Assembly (NCBI GenBank): GCA_020722565.1 | Contig: DYKO01000016.1 | Span: 1-61,739, forward strand | Origin: Rikenella microfusus | GTDB taxonomy: Bacteria > Bacteroidota > Bacteroidia > Bacteroidales > Tenuifilaceae | Direction of reading: 5' to 3' | Length of the DNA stretch: 61,739 nucleotides | The notes under the pieces: generated by a model | Told to the model about the DNA's origin: nothing | What the model saw: only the letters and a program-made list of their open reading frames with translations | Databases searched by the model: none | In this document: positions 37,647 to 46,876 of the stretch, in pieces | Layout: the number at the start of each line of letters is the position of its first letter | Position numbering within the stretch: position 1 is the stretch's first letter | Position numbers and translations under genes: made by a program

Positions 37647-38576
37647 ATGATATCGGTCTGCATTCCGGTATATAATTTTGATATTACCGATTTGGTAACC
37701 GAACTGCTGGCTCAGTCCAATCGGTTGCAGTATCCCATTGAGATATTGATTTTTGACGACCATTCGCATAGCTACTTTCGTAACCGTAACTCGCAACTTG
37801 CCACATACAGCTCAGTAAACTACCTTGAGTTTGACTTTAACATTGGTCGCTCAAAAATCAGGAACCGTTTAGCCGATGTAGCAACCGGGCAATGGCTGTT
37901 GTTCCTCGATTGCGATGTAATGGTTGATGATCCCAACTACCTGAAACGATACGTTGAAAATATACCCAATGCCAAGGTAATATGTGGGGGCCGCAAGTAC
38001 GGCACTAAGCCATTTCGTCCTGAATTGCTCCTTCGATGGAAATATGGCGTAAGACGCGAGTGCCGCTCCGCCCATTTGCGACAACTTAACCCTTACAGCT
38101 CATTCATTAGTGGAAACTTTTTGATTGACCACGATACCTTCCATAAAATCCGATTTAATGAGGAGCTATCGGGGTATGGGCATGAAGATACCCTTTTAGG
38201 GATAGACCTAAAAAAGAATAATATTGATATTCTGCATATTGAAAACCCAACAGTCCATTTGGGTTTGGATAGCTGCTACGAATTTTTGGAAAAAACCGAA
38301 CAGGGCGTCCGAAACCTTAGTCAAATACTTCAAATAATGCCCTGTATGCGGAGGGAAATCGAAAAATCCATTAAGTTACTTAAAGTTTTTCGATTTCTCC
38401 GTAAAATTGGAATGCTTTACCCGCTAAAATGGGTATCAAGGGTTTACACGCCGTTTATAAAACGGCAACTCTGCAGCCACCACCCATCAATAATGCTAAT
38501 GGACATCTACAAATTAAGCCTTTTGGCTAAAATTTATACAAAGAGTTGGCGTAACCAGCGCCAGCCCAAAGTTTAA
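37647..38576 (+). CDS. Family 2 glycosyltransferase
   Basis: The 309-residue protein has the GT-A fold start SVCIPVYNFD, the nucleotide-sugar motif FDDHSH, the metal-binding LDCDVMV and the ED-type motif GYGHEDTLLG, with no membrane helices. It adds a sugar to an unknown acceptor, probably in envelope glycan synthesis. It ends 3 bp before the convergent der stop. Confidence 0.88.
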   Translation: MISVCIPVYNFDITDLVTELLAQSNRLQYPIEILIFDDHSHSYFRNRNSQLATYSSVNYLEFDFNIGRSKIRNRLADVATGQWLLFLDCDVMVDDPNYLKRYVENIPNAKVICGGRKYGTKPFRPELLLRWKYGVRRECRSAHLRQLNPYSSFISGNFLIDHDTFHKIRFNEELSGYGHEDTLLGIDLKKNNIDILHIENPTVHLGLDSCYEFLEKTEQGVRNLSQILQIMPCMRREIEKSIKLLKVFRFLRKIGMLYPLKWVSRVYTPFIKRQLCSHHPSIMLMDIYKLSLLAKIYTKSWRNQRQPKV

Positions 38577-38579
38577 AAG

Positions 38580-39890
38580 TTATTTCTGCCTAAAGTATAG
38601 CTCTAAAGGAACACCCGAGAAATTAAACTTCTCTCTCAGTCTATTTTCTAAATACCTCTTGTAGGGATCCCTTATGTATTGGGGCAGATTGCAAAAAAAG
38701 GCAAATTGGGGCGTTTTGGTAGGTAGCTGGGTTACATACTTTATTTTGATGTATTTTCCTTTGTATGCGGGGGGCTGCTGAATATCAAGAGTTTCCTGTA
38801 GAAACTCATTGAGCTGCGAGGTAGGTACCCGCCTTTTACGATTTTCGAAAACCTGTATGGCCTGCTCCACAACTTTAAACACGCGCTGCTTGGTGAGTGC
38901 TGAGGCAAACACAATGGGAACATTGTTAAAAGGCGCTATACGCTCCTTAATGGCCTTGGTGTACTCCTCGGTGGTTTTGTTATCCTTTTCAACCAGATCC
39001 CACTTGTTGACCACAATAACCAATCCCTTACGATTCCGAACAATCAGGCTAAAGATGTTCATGTCCTGACGCTCAATTCCCTGTGTGGCATCGATAAGCA
39101 AAAGGCAAACATCGGAATTTTCGATGGCCCTTACCGAGCGAAGCACCGAATAGAACTCCAGATCCTCCTTTACTTTTGCTTTACGGCGCAAACCGGCCGT
39201 ATCGACAATAATAAAATCGTATCCAAACTTACGGTAATGGGTGTCGATGGCGTCGCGTGTGGTTCCTGCAATAGGGGTAACAATATTTCGTTCCTCTCCA
39301 ATAAAGGTGTTAATTAGTGATGATTTCCCTACATTTGGACGACCTACCACAGCTATGCGTGGAATTTTCAACGATTCCTCTTCCTGTTCTGTTTTTGTTG
39401 AAAAATGCTTTACGATATCGTCGAGCAAATCGCCTGTACCTGCACCATTGATGGACGAAATACACCAGGGATCGCCTAAACCCAAAGTATAGAAATCGCT
39501 TGCCGAAAATCGCAACTCGTTGTTATCAACCTTGTTGGCTACCAGGTAAACCGGTTTTTGGGTACGCCTGAGTATATCGGCAACAGCCGAGTCCATATCG
39601 GTTACGCCCGATTGAACATCAACCAGAAAGGTAATCACATCCGCCTCCTCGATGGCTAAAACCACCTGCTTGCGGATTTCCTCTTCAAAAATATCGTCGG
39701 AATTAACTACCCAACCGCCGGTATCAATAACAGAGAATTCCACACCGTTCCAATCGCTTTTGCCGTAAATACGATCGCGGGTAACACCGGCAATTTCATC
39801 GACTATGGCATGGCGCCAGCCAACCAGCCGGTTAAAAAAGGTCGATTTACCCACATTGGGTCTTCCAACAATAGCAATGATATTTCCCAT
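38580..39890 (-). CDS. der: Ribosome-assembly GTPase Der (EngA)
   Basis: The 436-residue protein contains two tandem GTPase domains, each with GRPNVGKS (residues about 8-15 and 183-190), DTGG/DTAG G3 motifs and NKxD G4 motifs (NKVD, NKWD), then a KH-like C-terminal domain ([19 protein letters not shown]). It acts in 50S subunit maturation. It follows era by 42 bp on the same strand. Confidence 0.97.
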   Translation of the reverse strand: MGNIIAIVGRPNVGKSTFFNRLVGWRHAIVDEIAGVTRDRIYGKSDWNGVEFSVIDTGGWVVNSDDIFEEEIRKQVVLAIEEADVITFLVDVQSGVTDMDSAVADILRRTQKPVYLVANKVDNNELRFSASDFYTLGLGDPWCISSINGAGTGDLLDDIVKHFSTKTEQEEESLKIPRIAVVGRPNVGKSSLINTFIGEERNIVTPIAGTTRDAIDTHYRKFGYDFIIVDTAGLRRKAKVKEDLEFYSVLRSVRAIENSDVCLLLIDATQGIERQDMNIFSLIVRNRKGLVIVVNKWDLVEKDNKTTEEYTKAIKERIAPFNNVPIVFASALTKQRVFKVVEQAIQVFENRKRRVPTSQLNEFLQETLDIQQPPAYKGKYIKIKYVTQLPTKTPQFAFFCNLPQYIRDPYKRYLENRLREKFNFSGVPLELYFRQK

Positions 39891-39932
39891 TGGTAAAACT
39901 CAAATTTTTAAGATGAAAACTCAGCTAAGATG

Positions 39933-40814
39933 TTAAAGAGGATAACCGAAACGTTTCAGTTTTCCCTCGTTGTTGCGCCAGTTGGGATCAACCTTAACGA
40001 ATAGTTCCAGGTAAACCTTTTTGCCAAGGAACTGTTCCAGTTCCAAACGCGCCTCGGTGCCCACTTTTTTTAGCATCCTGCCCTGGCTTCCAATTATTAT
40101 CGACTTTTGCGATTCCCTATCGACATAAATCACGGCCCTAATCCGATCGATGGCTTCAGATTCCTTGTAATCCTCTATTTCAACCTCAACGGAATAGGGA
40201 ATTTCCTTATGATAATTAAGTAAAATTTTCTCTCTAATGATTTCCGAAGCAAAAAACCTAAGGGTTTTATCGGTAAGCGTATCTTTGGGAAAATATTCGG
40301 GTCCTTCGGGGAGATGGCTTAAAATAAGATTCAAAAGGGTATCGATATTAAAAGCATGCAGTGCCGAAATGGGGATAATATTGGCCTTAGGCATCATGCC
40401 CTTCCACTGTTCGATAAGTAGAGTAATCTTTTCCTGTGTGGAAAGGTCAACCTTGTTAATGGCAAGAATAATGGGTCTATCGAGTTGCTGAAGTTTATCC
40501 AAAAAATCCTGGTTTTTATTGGGGGTCTCCACAGTATCAGTGAGATAAAGAATGATATCGGCATCATCAAGGGCGGCCTCCACAAACTTCATCATGGCCG
40601 ACTGCAGCTTATAGGCAGGTTTCAGAATTCCGGGAGTATCGGAGTAAACGATTTGAAAATCATCGGCGTTTACAATTCCCATAATCCTATGGCGGGTGGT
40701 TTGTGCCTTACTGGTAACAATGGACAGCTGCTCACCCACCAGGGCATTCATCAGGGTTGACTTTCCCACGTTGGGATTGCCAATTATGTTTACAAAACCC
40801 GATTTGTGTGGCAT
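39933..40814 (-). CDS. era: GTPase Era
   Basis: The 293-residue protein has a GTPase domain with GNPNVGKSTLMNALVG, the switch T in KAQTTRHRIMGI, DTPG and NKVD, and a C-terminal KH domain (IREKILLNYHKEIPYSVEV, IIGSQGRMLKKVG). It binds 16S rRNA during 30S assembly. It lies between an rluB-like gene (13 bp upstream) and der, all three serving ribosome maturation. Confidence 0.97.
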   Translation of the reverse strand: MPHKSGFVNIIGNPNVGKSTLMNALVGEQLSIVTSKAQTTRHRIMGIVNADDFQIVYSDTPGILKPAYKLQSAMMKFVEAALDDADIILYLTDTVETPNKNQDFLDKLQQLDRPIILAINKVDLSTQEKITLLIEQWKGMMPKANIIPISALHAFNIDTLLNLILSHLPEGPEYFPKDTLTDKTLRFFASEIIREKILLNYHKEIPYSVEVEIEDYKESEAIDRIRAVIYVDRESQKSIIIGSQGRMLKKVGTEARLELEQFLGKKVYLELFVKVDPNWRNNEGKLKRFGYPL

Positions 40815-40827
40815 GGGTACTATATTT

Positions 40828-42261
40828 TTAATAGAACCTATTCATTTTTAGCATGTTGATTTCCTTCTGGGTGAGGAAACGCCACTTACCCCTTGGAACA
40901 TTTTTTTTGGTAAGCCCAGCAAAGTAAACCCTGTCGAGTTTGGTTACTTTATAACCCAGCGACTCAAACATGCGTCGAACCACACGGTTTTGCCCGCTGT
41001 GAATCTCAATGCCTACCTCATAGCCATCGCCGCCATCAACGTAATCAATGGCGTCGGCCTGAATTTTCTCCCCATCGAGCTCAATTCCCTCGAGTATCTT
41101 ATCCAAATCGTACGGGTTAACCCTTTTATCGAGCCCCACGTGGTAAATTTTGCGCTTTTTAAAGCTGGGATGTGTTAGCCGGGTGGTTAGTTCACCGTCG
41201 TTGGTGAGTAAAAGTACTCCCGTGCTGTTCCTGTCCAAACGGCCCACTGGATATACCCGTTCGCTACAGGCCCCCTCTATAAGTTCCATTACGGTATGTT
41301 TGGCGTGAGGATCGTCAACGGTAGTAACATAATCCTTGGGCTTATTTAAAAGGATATAGACCTTACGCTCCGACATCAAGCGATTGCCCTTGTAGCAAAC
41401 CTCATCGTCACGTTTTACCTTAGTTCCCAATTCGGTTACCACCTTACCATTAACAGTAATATGGCCTGCGGTTATATATTCGTCAGCTTCGCGACGGCTA
41501 CAAATACCAGAGTTAGCAATGTATCGATTTAACCGAATGAGTCCATCATCAATCTTGCTTGCCACAAAGCCCTCGGCTTTTTCGTTATCGCGAATGTAAT
41601 CATTTAAGTTAACTTGATTTCGTTTCTTAAGCGTTCGGGTCTCGTAGGGCTTTTCGGCATTTTTGTAGCGTCTCCCTTCATGAGTCGAAGTATCTGAGTG
41701 GTGTTCGCCTTTCTTAAAAAATGAAGGCTTATCAGAATTGAAACTTCTTTCGGGTTGGGAAAATCGGCCGGCATGCTCCCTTTCGAACTTGTCGTTTAAA
41801 CGATTTCGGGTATCTCTACGGCGGTCACCGGCAAAGTTTCGTTTTCCCCTAATTTCATTGCCATAGCTCTCCCTTGGTTTTCTTTGGCTGGGTTTATCCT
41901 TAGATGAATTATTTTGGAACAAGTGGTTGTTCTCCTCCTCCCTTTTGGAATTAAATTCGGAGTTTTCCTCATCCCTTTTCCTCCAGGAACGGGGGCTATA
42001 GGTGCTTTCGGATTCAGTACGGGAACTTTTCCCCTTACCAATAGGCCTTGAATGTCGTTCTTTCCTTTGGGATTCATTGGCAGATCCCTGAATTTCATCG
42101 GTTTGTGGGGTAGCAAATTCTTTAGCCTCATCGGCATTACCCTCATCGGCTTTAACCGATTTCAGTGTTAATGTTCTGGGACGATAAACCCTGGCGGGTT
42201 CTTCCTGGGAATTAGTCCGCTTCTCGCGTTTAATATCCCTGTTTTTACTTTCTGTTTTCAT
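40828..42261 (-). CDS. RluB-type rRNA pseudouridine synthase with a long charged N-terminus
   Basis: The 477-residue protein has an S4 RNA-binding domain (about 238-285, LNRYIANSGICSRREADEYI) and a pseudouridine synthase domain with catalytic Asp in VGRLDRNSTG. The first 235 residues are a disordered extension rich in Arg, Lys, Glu, Ser and Asn, doubling the size of E. coli RluB (about 290). The extension probably binds RNA or ribosomes. It is the first gene of a run with era and der. RluB is the best fit; RluE/RluF-like specificity cannot be excluded. Confidence 0.88.
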   Translation of the reverse strand: MKTESKNRDIKREKRTNSQEEPARVYRPRTLTLKSVKADEGNADEAKEFATPQTDEIQGSANESQRKERHSRPIGKGKSSRTESESTYSPRSWRKRDEENSEFNSKREEENNHLFQNNSSKDKPSQRKPRESYGNEIRGKRNFAGDRRRDTRNRLNDKFEREHAGRFSQPERSFNSDKPSFFKKGEHHSDTSTHEGRRYKNAEKPYETRTLKKRNQVNLNDYIRDNEKAEGFVASKIDDGLIRLNRYIANSGICSRREADEYITAGHITVNGKVVTELGTKVKRDDEVCYKGNRLMSERKVYILLNKPKDYVTTVDDPHAKHTVMELIEGACSERVYPVGRLDRNSTGVLLLTNDGELTTRLTHPSFKKRKIYHVGLDKRVNPYDLDKILEGIELDGEKIQADAIDYVDGGDGYEVGIEIHSGQNRVVRRMFESLGYKVTKLDRVYFAGLTKKNVPRGKWRFLTQKEINMLKMNRFY

Positions 42262-42502
42262 TTTTATGTTGATAATTAATTACTTGCGGCTAACGCTTTA
42301 GCCAAATTTGGTGCAAATTTACATAATATTATTAATATTTATGCTGATTATGAATAAATTGTGTTAACGCGAAACATTAAGCATTAAACAATAGATATGC
42401 AATAATAACGAACCACAATCAACGAGATACGCTTTTGTAAGCTCATAAAAAGATAGCTGAACAAAGGTTATTCACAAATGACAACAGCACAAGAACCTGA
42501 TG

Positions 42503-43216
42503 CTAAAAGGCCAAATAAAAATCGGCTGTAAGCTGACGGTAGTGCTCAGAGAAGCTACCATCGGGGTTATGTATAGTAAGCGAGTGCTCAGCTATTGTTT
42601 TTTTAACCCTTTCAAACTGAAGCAGAAGCCGAATGACCCCCTTCCCCGGCTGAGAATACACATTAATCCTTTGAGTGCAAAAAAGCCCACAAGTACTTGC
42701 CTGTGCAATAAAAACATTCCCCTCGGTGTAGGGGAATACCCCACAAAACCTTCCGTTTTCGGTAAGTAAAACACTAATCCCCGAAATTAAATCGTGATAT
42801 GGCAAGAGGTCGGTATGCCGGACCAGATTCTTCCGTTCAAGAGGCGATTTGAGCGACTGGTTAAAATAGGGTGGATTGGAAACAATTAAATCGTAACGGG
42901 AGCTAACGCTTTGGGCAAAACTTTGAAGCGAGCAGTGAATCACATCTATTCTTTCGGACCAAGACGATAAGGCAACATTCCTGCGTGCTTCGTTTGCCGA
43001 ATGTTCATCAATTTCAATTGCATCAATTTTAACATTATGAGTTCGTTGCGCCAGCATAAGCGCAATTACGCCGGTTCCCGTACCGATATCAAGCATTCTA
43101 CTTGCATTATCAACATTTGCCCAAGCACCCAGTAACACCCCATCCGTATTCACCCGCATGGCAGCATGATTCTGAAAAATTGTAAACTGCTTAAACCTGA
43201 AATAGTTGTTAGCCAT
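42503..43216 (-). CDS. tRNA1(Val) (adenine-37-N6)-methyltransferase
   Basis: The 237-residue class I methyltransferase has the SAM loop DIGTGTGVIALMLA, the acid IEIDEHS and the N6-adenine catalytic motif NPPY. The start FRFKQFTIFQNHAAMRVNTDGVLLGAW matches the YfiC/TrmN6 family. It would methylate A37 of a tRNA. It begins 9 bp after the TIGR02757 gene ends, so they are probably co-transcribed. Upstream rluB start is separated by 241 bp. Confidence 0.88.
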   Translation of the reverse strand: MANNYFRFKQFTIFQNHAAMRVNTDGVLLGAWANVDNASRMLDIGTGTGVIALMLAQRTHNVKIDAIEIDEHSANEARRNVALSSWSERIDVIHCSLQSFAQSVSSRYDLIVSNPPYFNQSLKSPLERKNLVRHTDLLPYHDLISGISVLLTENGRFCGVFPYTEGNVFIAQASTCGLFCTQRINVYSQPGKGVIRLLLQFERVKKTIAEHSLTIHNPDGSFSEHYRQLTADFYLAF

Positions 43217-43225
43217 TTATAGAAT

Positions 43226-44008
43226 CTACTTAACAAACTCATGCATTCCCAAACCAAAAAGGGCATAGTCGTACTTAACCGGATCGTTGGTGTCGAACCT
43301 TTTGAGCTCACTGGTGAGCTCCAGTACTGCCCGCAGGTTATTTTGCTGAAGTTGTAATAGCCCCAATCGACGGGCAACACGACCTGTATGCAGATCGAGA
43401 GGTATCAGCAGATCTGCAGTTGGAATACTTTTCCACAAACCAAAATCAACCCCTTCTGTTGAAGGACGAACCATCCACCGCAGGAACATGTTAATCCGTT
43501 TTGCAGCAGCATCCCTATCCACATTGGGAACATGGCGCAGGGTTCGGGTGGACACCTCATGTTCAATAAACGCGTTTCGGTATGCAGCAATAGCACCACA
43601 AACTTTGCCGGATTGTGAGTAGCCCTTGGCAAAAACACCCTCCAATCCTTTACCCTCCGTATAAAGCGATTGCAACACCCGGATAAAGCCAACCGCATCG
43701 GCATGGTTGAATGTGCGGTGAACAAAGCCCTTTAGCCTATTTTCATCGCTTGGCGAAAAGTTAGTTACAAAACGGTAGGGTTGCCACTCCATAATATCCA
43801 TCAAACGGGTAGCGCTATTGACAATCGATTTGCGGCTGCCCCAGGCAAAGGTTGCCGCAAATAGGGCGCTTATCTCAATATCCTCCTTATTTGAAAAGCT
43901 ATGGGGTACTTGAATGGGATCGCCATCGATGAACGCCTTGCGGGCATAACGGTGATACCTATTGTTGAGCAAATCGGCAAGTTTTTCAAAACTATCGGGT
44001 AGTAACAT
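43226..44008 (-). CDS. TIGR02757-family protein
   Basis: The 260-residue soluble helical protein matches a family common in Bacteroidetes and epsilonproteobacteria (TIGR02757), with RYARKAFIDGDPIQVPHSF, FAATFAWGSRKSI, and MFLRWMVRPSTEGVDFGLW with LDLHTGRVARRLGLL. The latter parts resemble helix-hairpin-helix DNA glycosylases, but the catalytic residues cannot be assigned. Function unknown. It follows the LolD-like ATPase by 1 bp. Confidence 0.85.
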   Translation of the reverse strand: MLLPDSFEKLADLLNNRYHRYARKAFIDGDPIQVPHSFSNKEDIEISALFAATFAWGSRKSIVNSATRLMDIMEWQPYRFVTNFSPSDENRLKGFVHRTFNHADAVGFIRVLQSLYTEGKGLEGVFAKGYSQSGKVCGAIAAYRNAFIEHEVSTRTLRHVPNVDRDAAAKRINMFLRWMVRPSTEGVDFGLWKSIPTADLLIPLDLHTGRVARRLGLLQLQQNNLRAVLELTSELKRFDTNDPVKYDYALFGLGMHEFVK

Positions 44009-44009
44009 G

Positions 44010-44660
44010 TTACAATATTTGCCCGTCGTTCATTGATATCTGAAAGTCGGCCATACGGGCCAAATCCTTATCGTGAGTAACCACAACAAAGGTTTGTCCA
44101 AAAGTATCGCGTAGGTTAAAGAAAAGCTGATGTAACTCCTCTTTGTTATGCGAGTCGAGATTTCCAGAGGGTTCATCGGCAAAAACCACAACGGGGTTGT
44201 TTATTAGAGCCCGGGCAACCGCCACCCTTTGCTGCTCACCACCCGAAAGTTCCGATGGTTTATGCGATAGGCGGTGCGATAATCCCATAAAATTCAGCAG
44301 CTCCGTTGCCCGTTTCGATGCTTCAGAAATGCTTTTGCCACCAATTAATGCCGGCATGCAGACATTTTCGAGAGCAGTAAATTCAGGCAATAGATGATGA
44401 AACTGAAATACAAATCCAATATGGCTATTACGAAATCGGGCAAGTTGATTATCGTTTAATCGTGTTACATCGGCGCCGCTAAAAAACACGGTGCCAGAGT
44501 CGGGTTGACTCAGTGTCCCCATGATCTGCAGTAGTGTAGTTTTCCCAGCCCCGCTGGGGCCCACAATGGCAACAACCTTTCGTTCGGGTATCTCAACCGA
44601 TATACCCTTAAGAACAGTAAGTGAACCAAAGGATTTTACAACATTATCAACCTTTATCAT
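44010..44660 (-). CDS. LolD-like ABC transporter ATPase
   Basis: The 216-residue ATP-binding protein has Walker [10 protein letters not shown], the signature [15 protein letters not shown], Walker [13 protein letters not shown] and the H-loop VVTHD. The [15 protein letters not shown]-loop segment is typical of the LolD/MacB branch, which drives lipoprotein release or type VII-like export. No permease gene is adjacent, so the partner must be elsewhere. It heads the run with TIGR02757 and the methyltransferase. Confidence 0.88.
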   Translation of the reverse strand: MIKVDNVVKSFGSLTVLKGISVEIPERKVVAIVGPSGAGKTTLLQIMGTLSQPDSGTVFFSGADVTRLNDNQLARFRNSHIGFVFQFHHLLPEFTALENVCMPALIGGKSISEASKRATELLNFMGLSHRLSHKPSELSGGEQQRVAVARALINNPVVVFADEPSGNLDSHNKEELHQLFFNLRDTFGQTFVVVTHDKDLARMADFQISMNDGQIL

Positions 44661-44855
44661 TTTCTATTGGAAATCAGGATTCACAAAGGTAATCAAATTT
44701 ATGGTGATTAAACTTATTGAGATTAGGGAATGATGTTAAGTGTTAAATGTAGAACAATAAGCAAGATAGAGCTGATATTCACGACTTACTATACAAACAA
44801 CTCTTTTAATCCCGAAACTTTATCCTTTAACCTTGGCTCTTTATCCTTGAATCTC

Positions 44856-45089
44856 CTAACCTGCCGGTGTTTCTTTTTCTTCATCATCACCTACTGGATT
44901 TCCTTTGTTCCCTTCGAATTCTGTAAGGCTGATGCTGCTGCGAATATCGAGTATTAAGCGCTGTATACTTCGGTAAATCCGGGCCATAAACCTTGCCGTG
45001 GTGAGCATGCTTTCCGGTCCAAGTATCAGAAATGCCACCAGCATTATTACAATTAACTCGCCTAAACCAATAAAAATTGGAATCATCAT
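44856..45089 (-). CDS. TatA/TatB-like twin-arginine translocase component
   Basis: The 77-residue protein has one N-terminal helix preceded by the GELIVIM variant of the TatA/B start, the hinge LILGPES (FGP equivalent), an amphipathic helix (ARFMARIYRSIQRL) and an acidic tail. It is TatB-like in length. It would form the Tat pore or docking part in the inner membrane. tatC is not in the window. Relevant because AmrS at 457 has a Tat-type signal. Confidence 0.82.
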   Translation of the reverse strand: MMIPIFIGLGELIVIMLVAFLILGPESMLTTARFMARIYRSIQRLILDIRSSISLTEFEGNKGNPVGDDEEKETPAG

Positions 45090-45518
45090 TTTGATTTGAA
45101 AATATCAAATTTATATGAAAATGTATTTATCAATTTAATGAAATACAAATAAAAATTTTGAAAATTAAACAAAGAAAAAATGATGTTTTACCCCAAGCCC
45201 ATCTAATTTCTTTCCTGAAAAAAAGTTGTAGTAAAAATTAAGATCGAGAATCCTTTCCAAAAGGATACCCTTCTGGGGTTTCATAAGCGCAATACTACTC
45301 TTATGGTGTTGACAAACACAAACGGTAAGGCTTACACTTACTTCCGCAACAAAGCACATTAAATCCCTTAGCAAGAAAAGATTTTATAACGAAAAACTTA
45401 CTCTAAACCATATGTAAATTTTTTCAAGGAAATTTACCAAAATCATAGTTAATCAACCTAAAAAATTATAGCTTGGTGGCCAAAATAATTATAGTAGTAA
45501 ACCTAAACCAAATTAGCC
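45090..45518. other. Intergenic stretch without a supported gene
   Basis: AT-rich. A minus-strand frame of 69 codons (45165-45374) exists but shows no family resemblance and no start context. A small hairpin ATCCTTT/AAAGGAT sits at 45250-45266. No consensus promoter for the downstream gene was found. Confidence 0.5.
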
Positions 45519-46856
45519 ATGAGCAAGATATTAGTTTTGGGAGCCGGCCTATCGTCGTCGGACTTAATCAAATACCTTCTCGATCACTCAAAAATACTGG
45601 GCTGGACAATAAGAGTGGGTGATATATCGCTCGAAATTGCCCGGCAGAAAATAAATAATCATCCTAATGCCGAAGCCATACAATTCGATATCAACAATAA
45701 TCAACAGCTCCACGAAGAGGTGGCCTGGGCAAATGCTGTAATTTCGATGCTACCGGCTTTCATGCACCCAGTTGTAGCCCAAGAATGTGTCAAGCAGGGT
45801 AAACATATGCTAACGGCTTCGTACGTTTCGGATACCATGAAGTCGCTGCACGAGGAGGCGCGACAAAAGGGTATTGCTTTGCTCAATGAGCTGGGCGTTG
45901 ATCCGGGTATTGACCACATGTCGGCCATGCGGATTATCGATGAAATAAGGGAAAAGGGGGGAAAACTAATAGGTTTCATAAGTAACACCGGCGGATTGAT
46001 AGCTCCCGAAAGCGATAACAACCCATGGAACTATAAATTTACCTGGAACCCCCGCAACGTGGTTCTAGCCGGACAAGGAGTAGCACAGTTTCTTGAAAAT
46101 GGTCAGTATAAATACACCCCCTACCACAGGCTTTTTTCTGATGTTAGAAAGTATAAAATTCTTAATTTAGGTGAATTTGAAATGTACCCAAACCGCGATT
46201 CACTGAAATATCGTGAAATATACAGGATAGAAGATATTAAAACCATCATACGCGGAACACTACGTCGCTCGGGATACAGCAAGGCCTGGAATGTTTTTGT
46301 TCAACTGGGCATGACCGATGACACCTATAAAATGGCAAACAGCGAAAAGCTGACCAAACGTGAGTTTCTTAACAGTTTTTTGCCCTACCATCCCACCGAT
46401 TCGGTTGAGCAAAAGTTAAAACGCATTATTCCCGATACTCAAGATGAAGGGGTTTTTAATAAACTCAAATGGCTGGGGCTATTCGAAAACGAACCCATTG
46501 GCCTTCCCAACGCCAGCCCCGCCCAGCTGCTACAGCGTATCATGGAGCCCAAGTTAGCCCTTGAACCAAACGACAAGGACATGATTGTGATGCAGCACAT
46601 TTTTGATTACGAATTGGCAGGCAATAAACATCGCAAAACGTCAACAATGATTATTATAGGTAAGGATACCGTTCATACGGCCATGTCAATTACAGTTGGA
46701 ACGCCGCTTGCCATTGCTACGAAAATGCTGCTAACCGGACAAATTAAGGAAAGAGGCGTAATTGTACCCACCAAGCCTAATCTTTATAATCCAATACTTA
46801 ACGAACTGGAGAATTACGGCGTAAAATTTATTGAGGAAGAAGTGATATTGAAATAA
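45519..46856 (+). CDS. Saccharopine dehydrogenase-family oxidoreductase
   Basis: The 445-residue protein has an N-terminal NAD(P)-binding fold (ILVLGAGLSSSDLIKYL), MLPAFMHPVVAQECV, and the family motif LNELGVDPGIDHMSAM, then a C-terminal domain ending EEEVILK. Members include saccharopine reductase of lysine degradation and alpha-aminoadipate enzymes; homospermidine-type relatives are also known. It is the LysWn/Lys9-like size. The exact substrate cannot be assigned. glmM follows after 20 bp. Confidence 0.82.
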   Translation: MSKILVLGAGLSSSDLIKYLLDHSKILGWTIRVGDISLEIARQKINNHPNAEAIQFDINNNQQLHEEVAWANAVISMLPAFMHPVVAQECVKQGKHMLTASYVSDTMKSLHEEARQKGIALLNELGVDPGIDHMSAMRIIDEIREKGGKLIGFISNTGGLIAPESDNNPWNYKFTWNPRNVVLAGQGVAQFLENGQYKYTPYHRLFSDVRKYKILNLGEFEMYPNRDSLKYREIYRIEDIKTIIRGTLRRSGYSKAWNVFVQLGMTDDTYKMANSEKLTKREFLNSFLPYHPTDSVEQKLKRIIPDTQDEGVFNKLKWLGLFENEPIGLPNASPAQLLQRIMEPKLALEPNDKDMIVMQHIFDYELAGNKHRKTSTMIIIGKDTVHTAMSITVGTPLAIATKMLLTGQIKERGVIVPTKPNLYNPILNELENYGVKFIEEEVILK

Positions 46857-46876
46857 ACTAATATACATCATTTCCC

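Noticed and set aside
45165-45374. Minus-strand 69-codon frame between the Tat-like and saccharopine-dehydrogenase genes
   Set aside because: No family resemblance, no promoter or start context; kept as non-coding.
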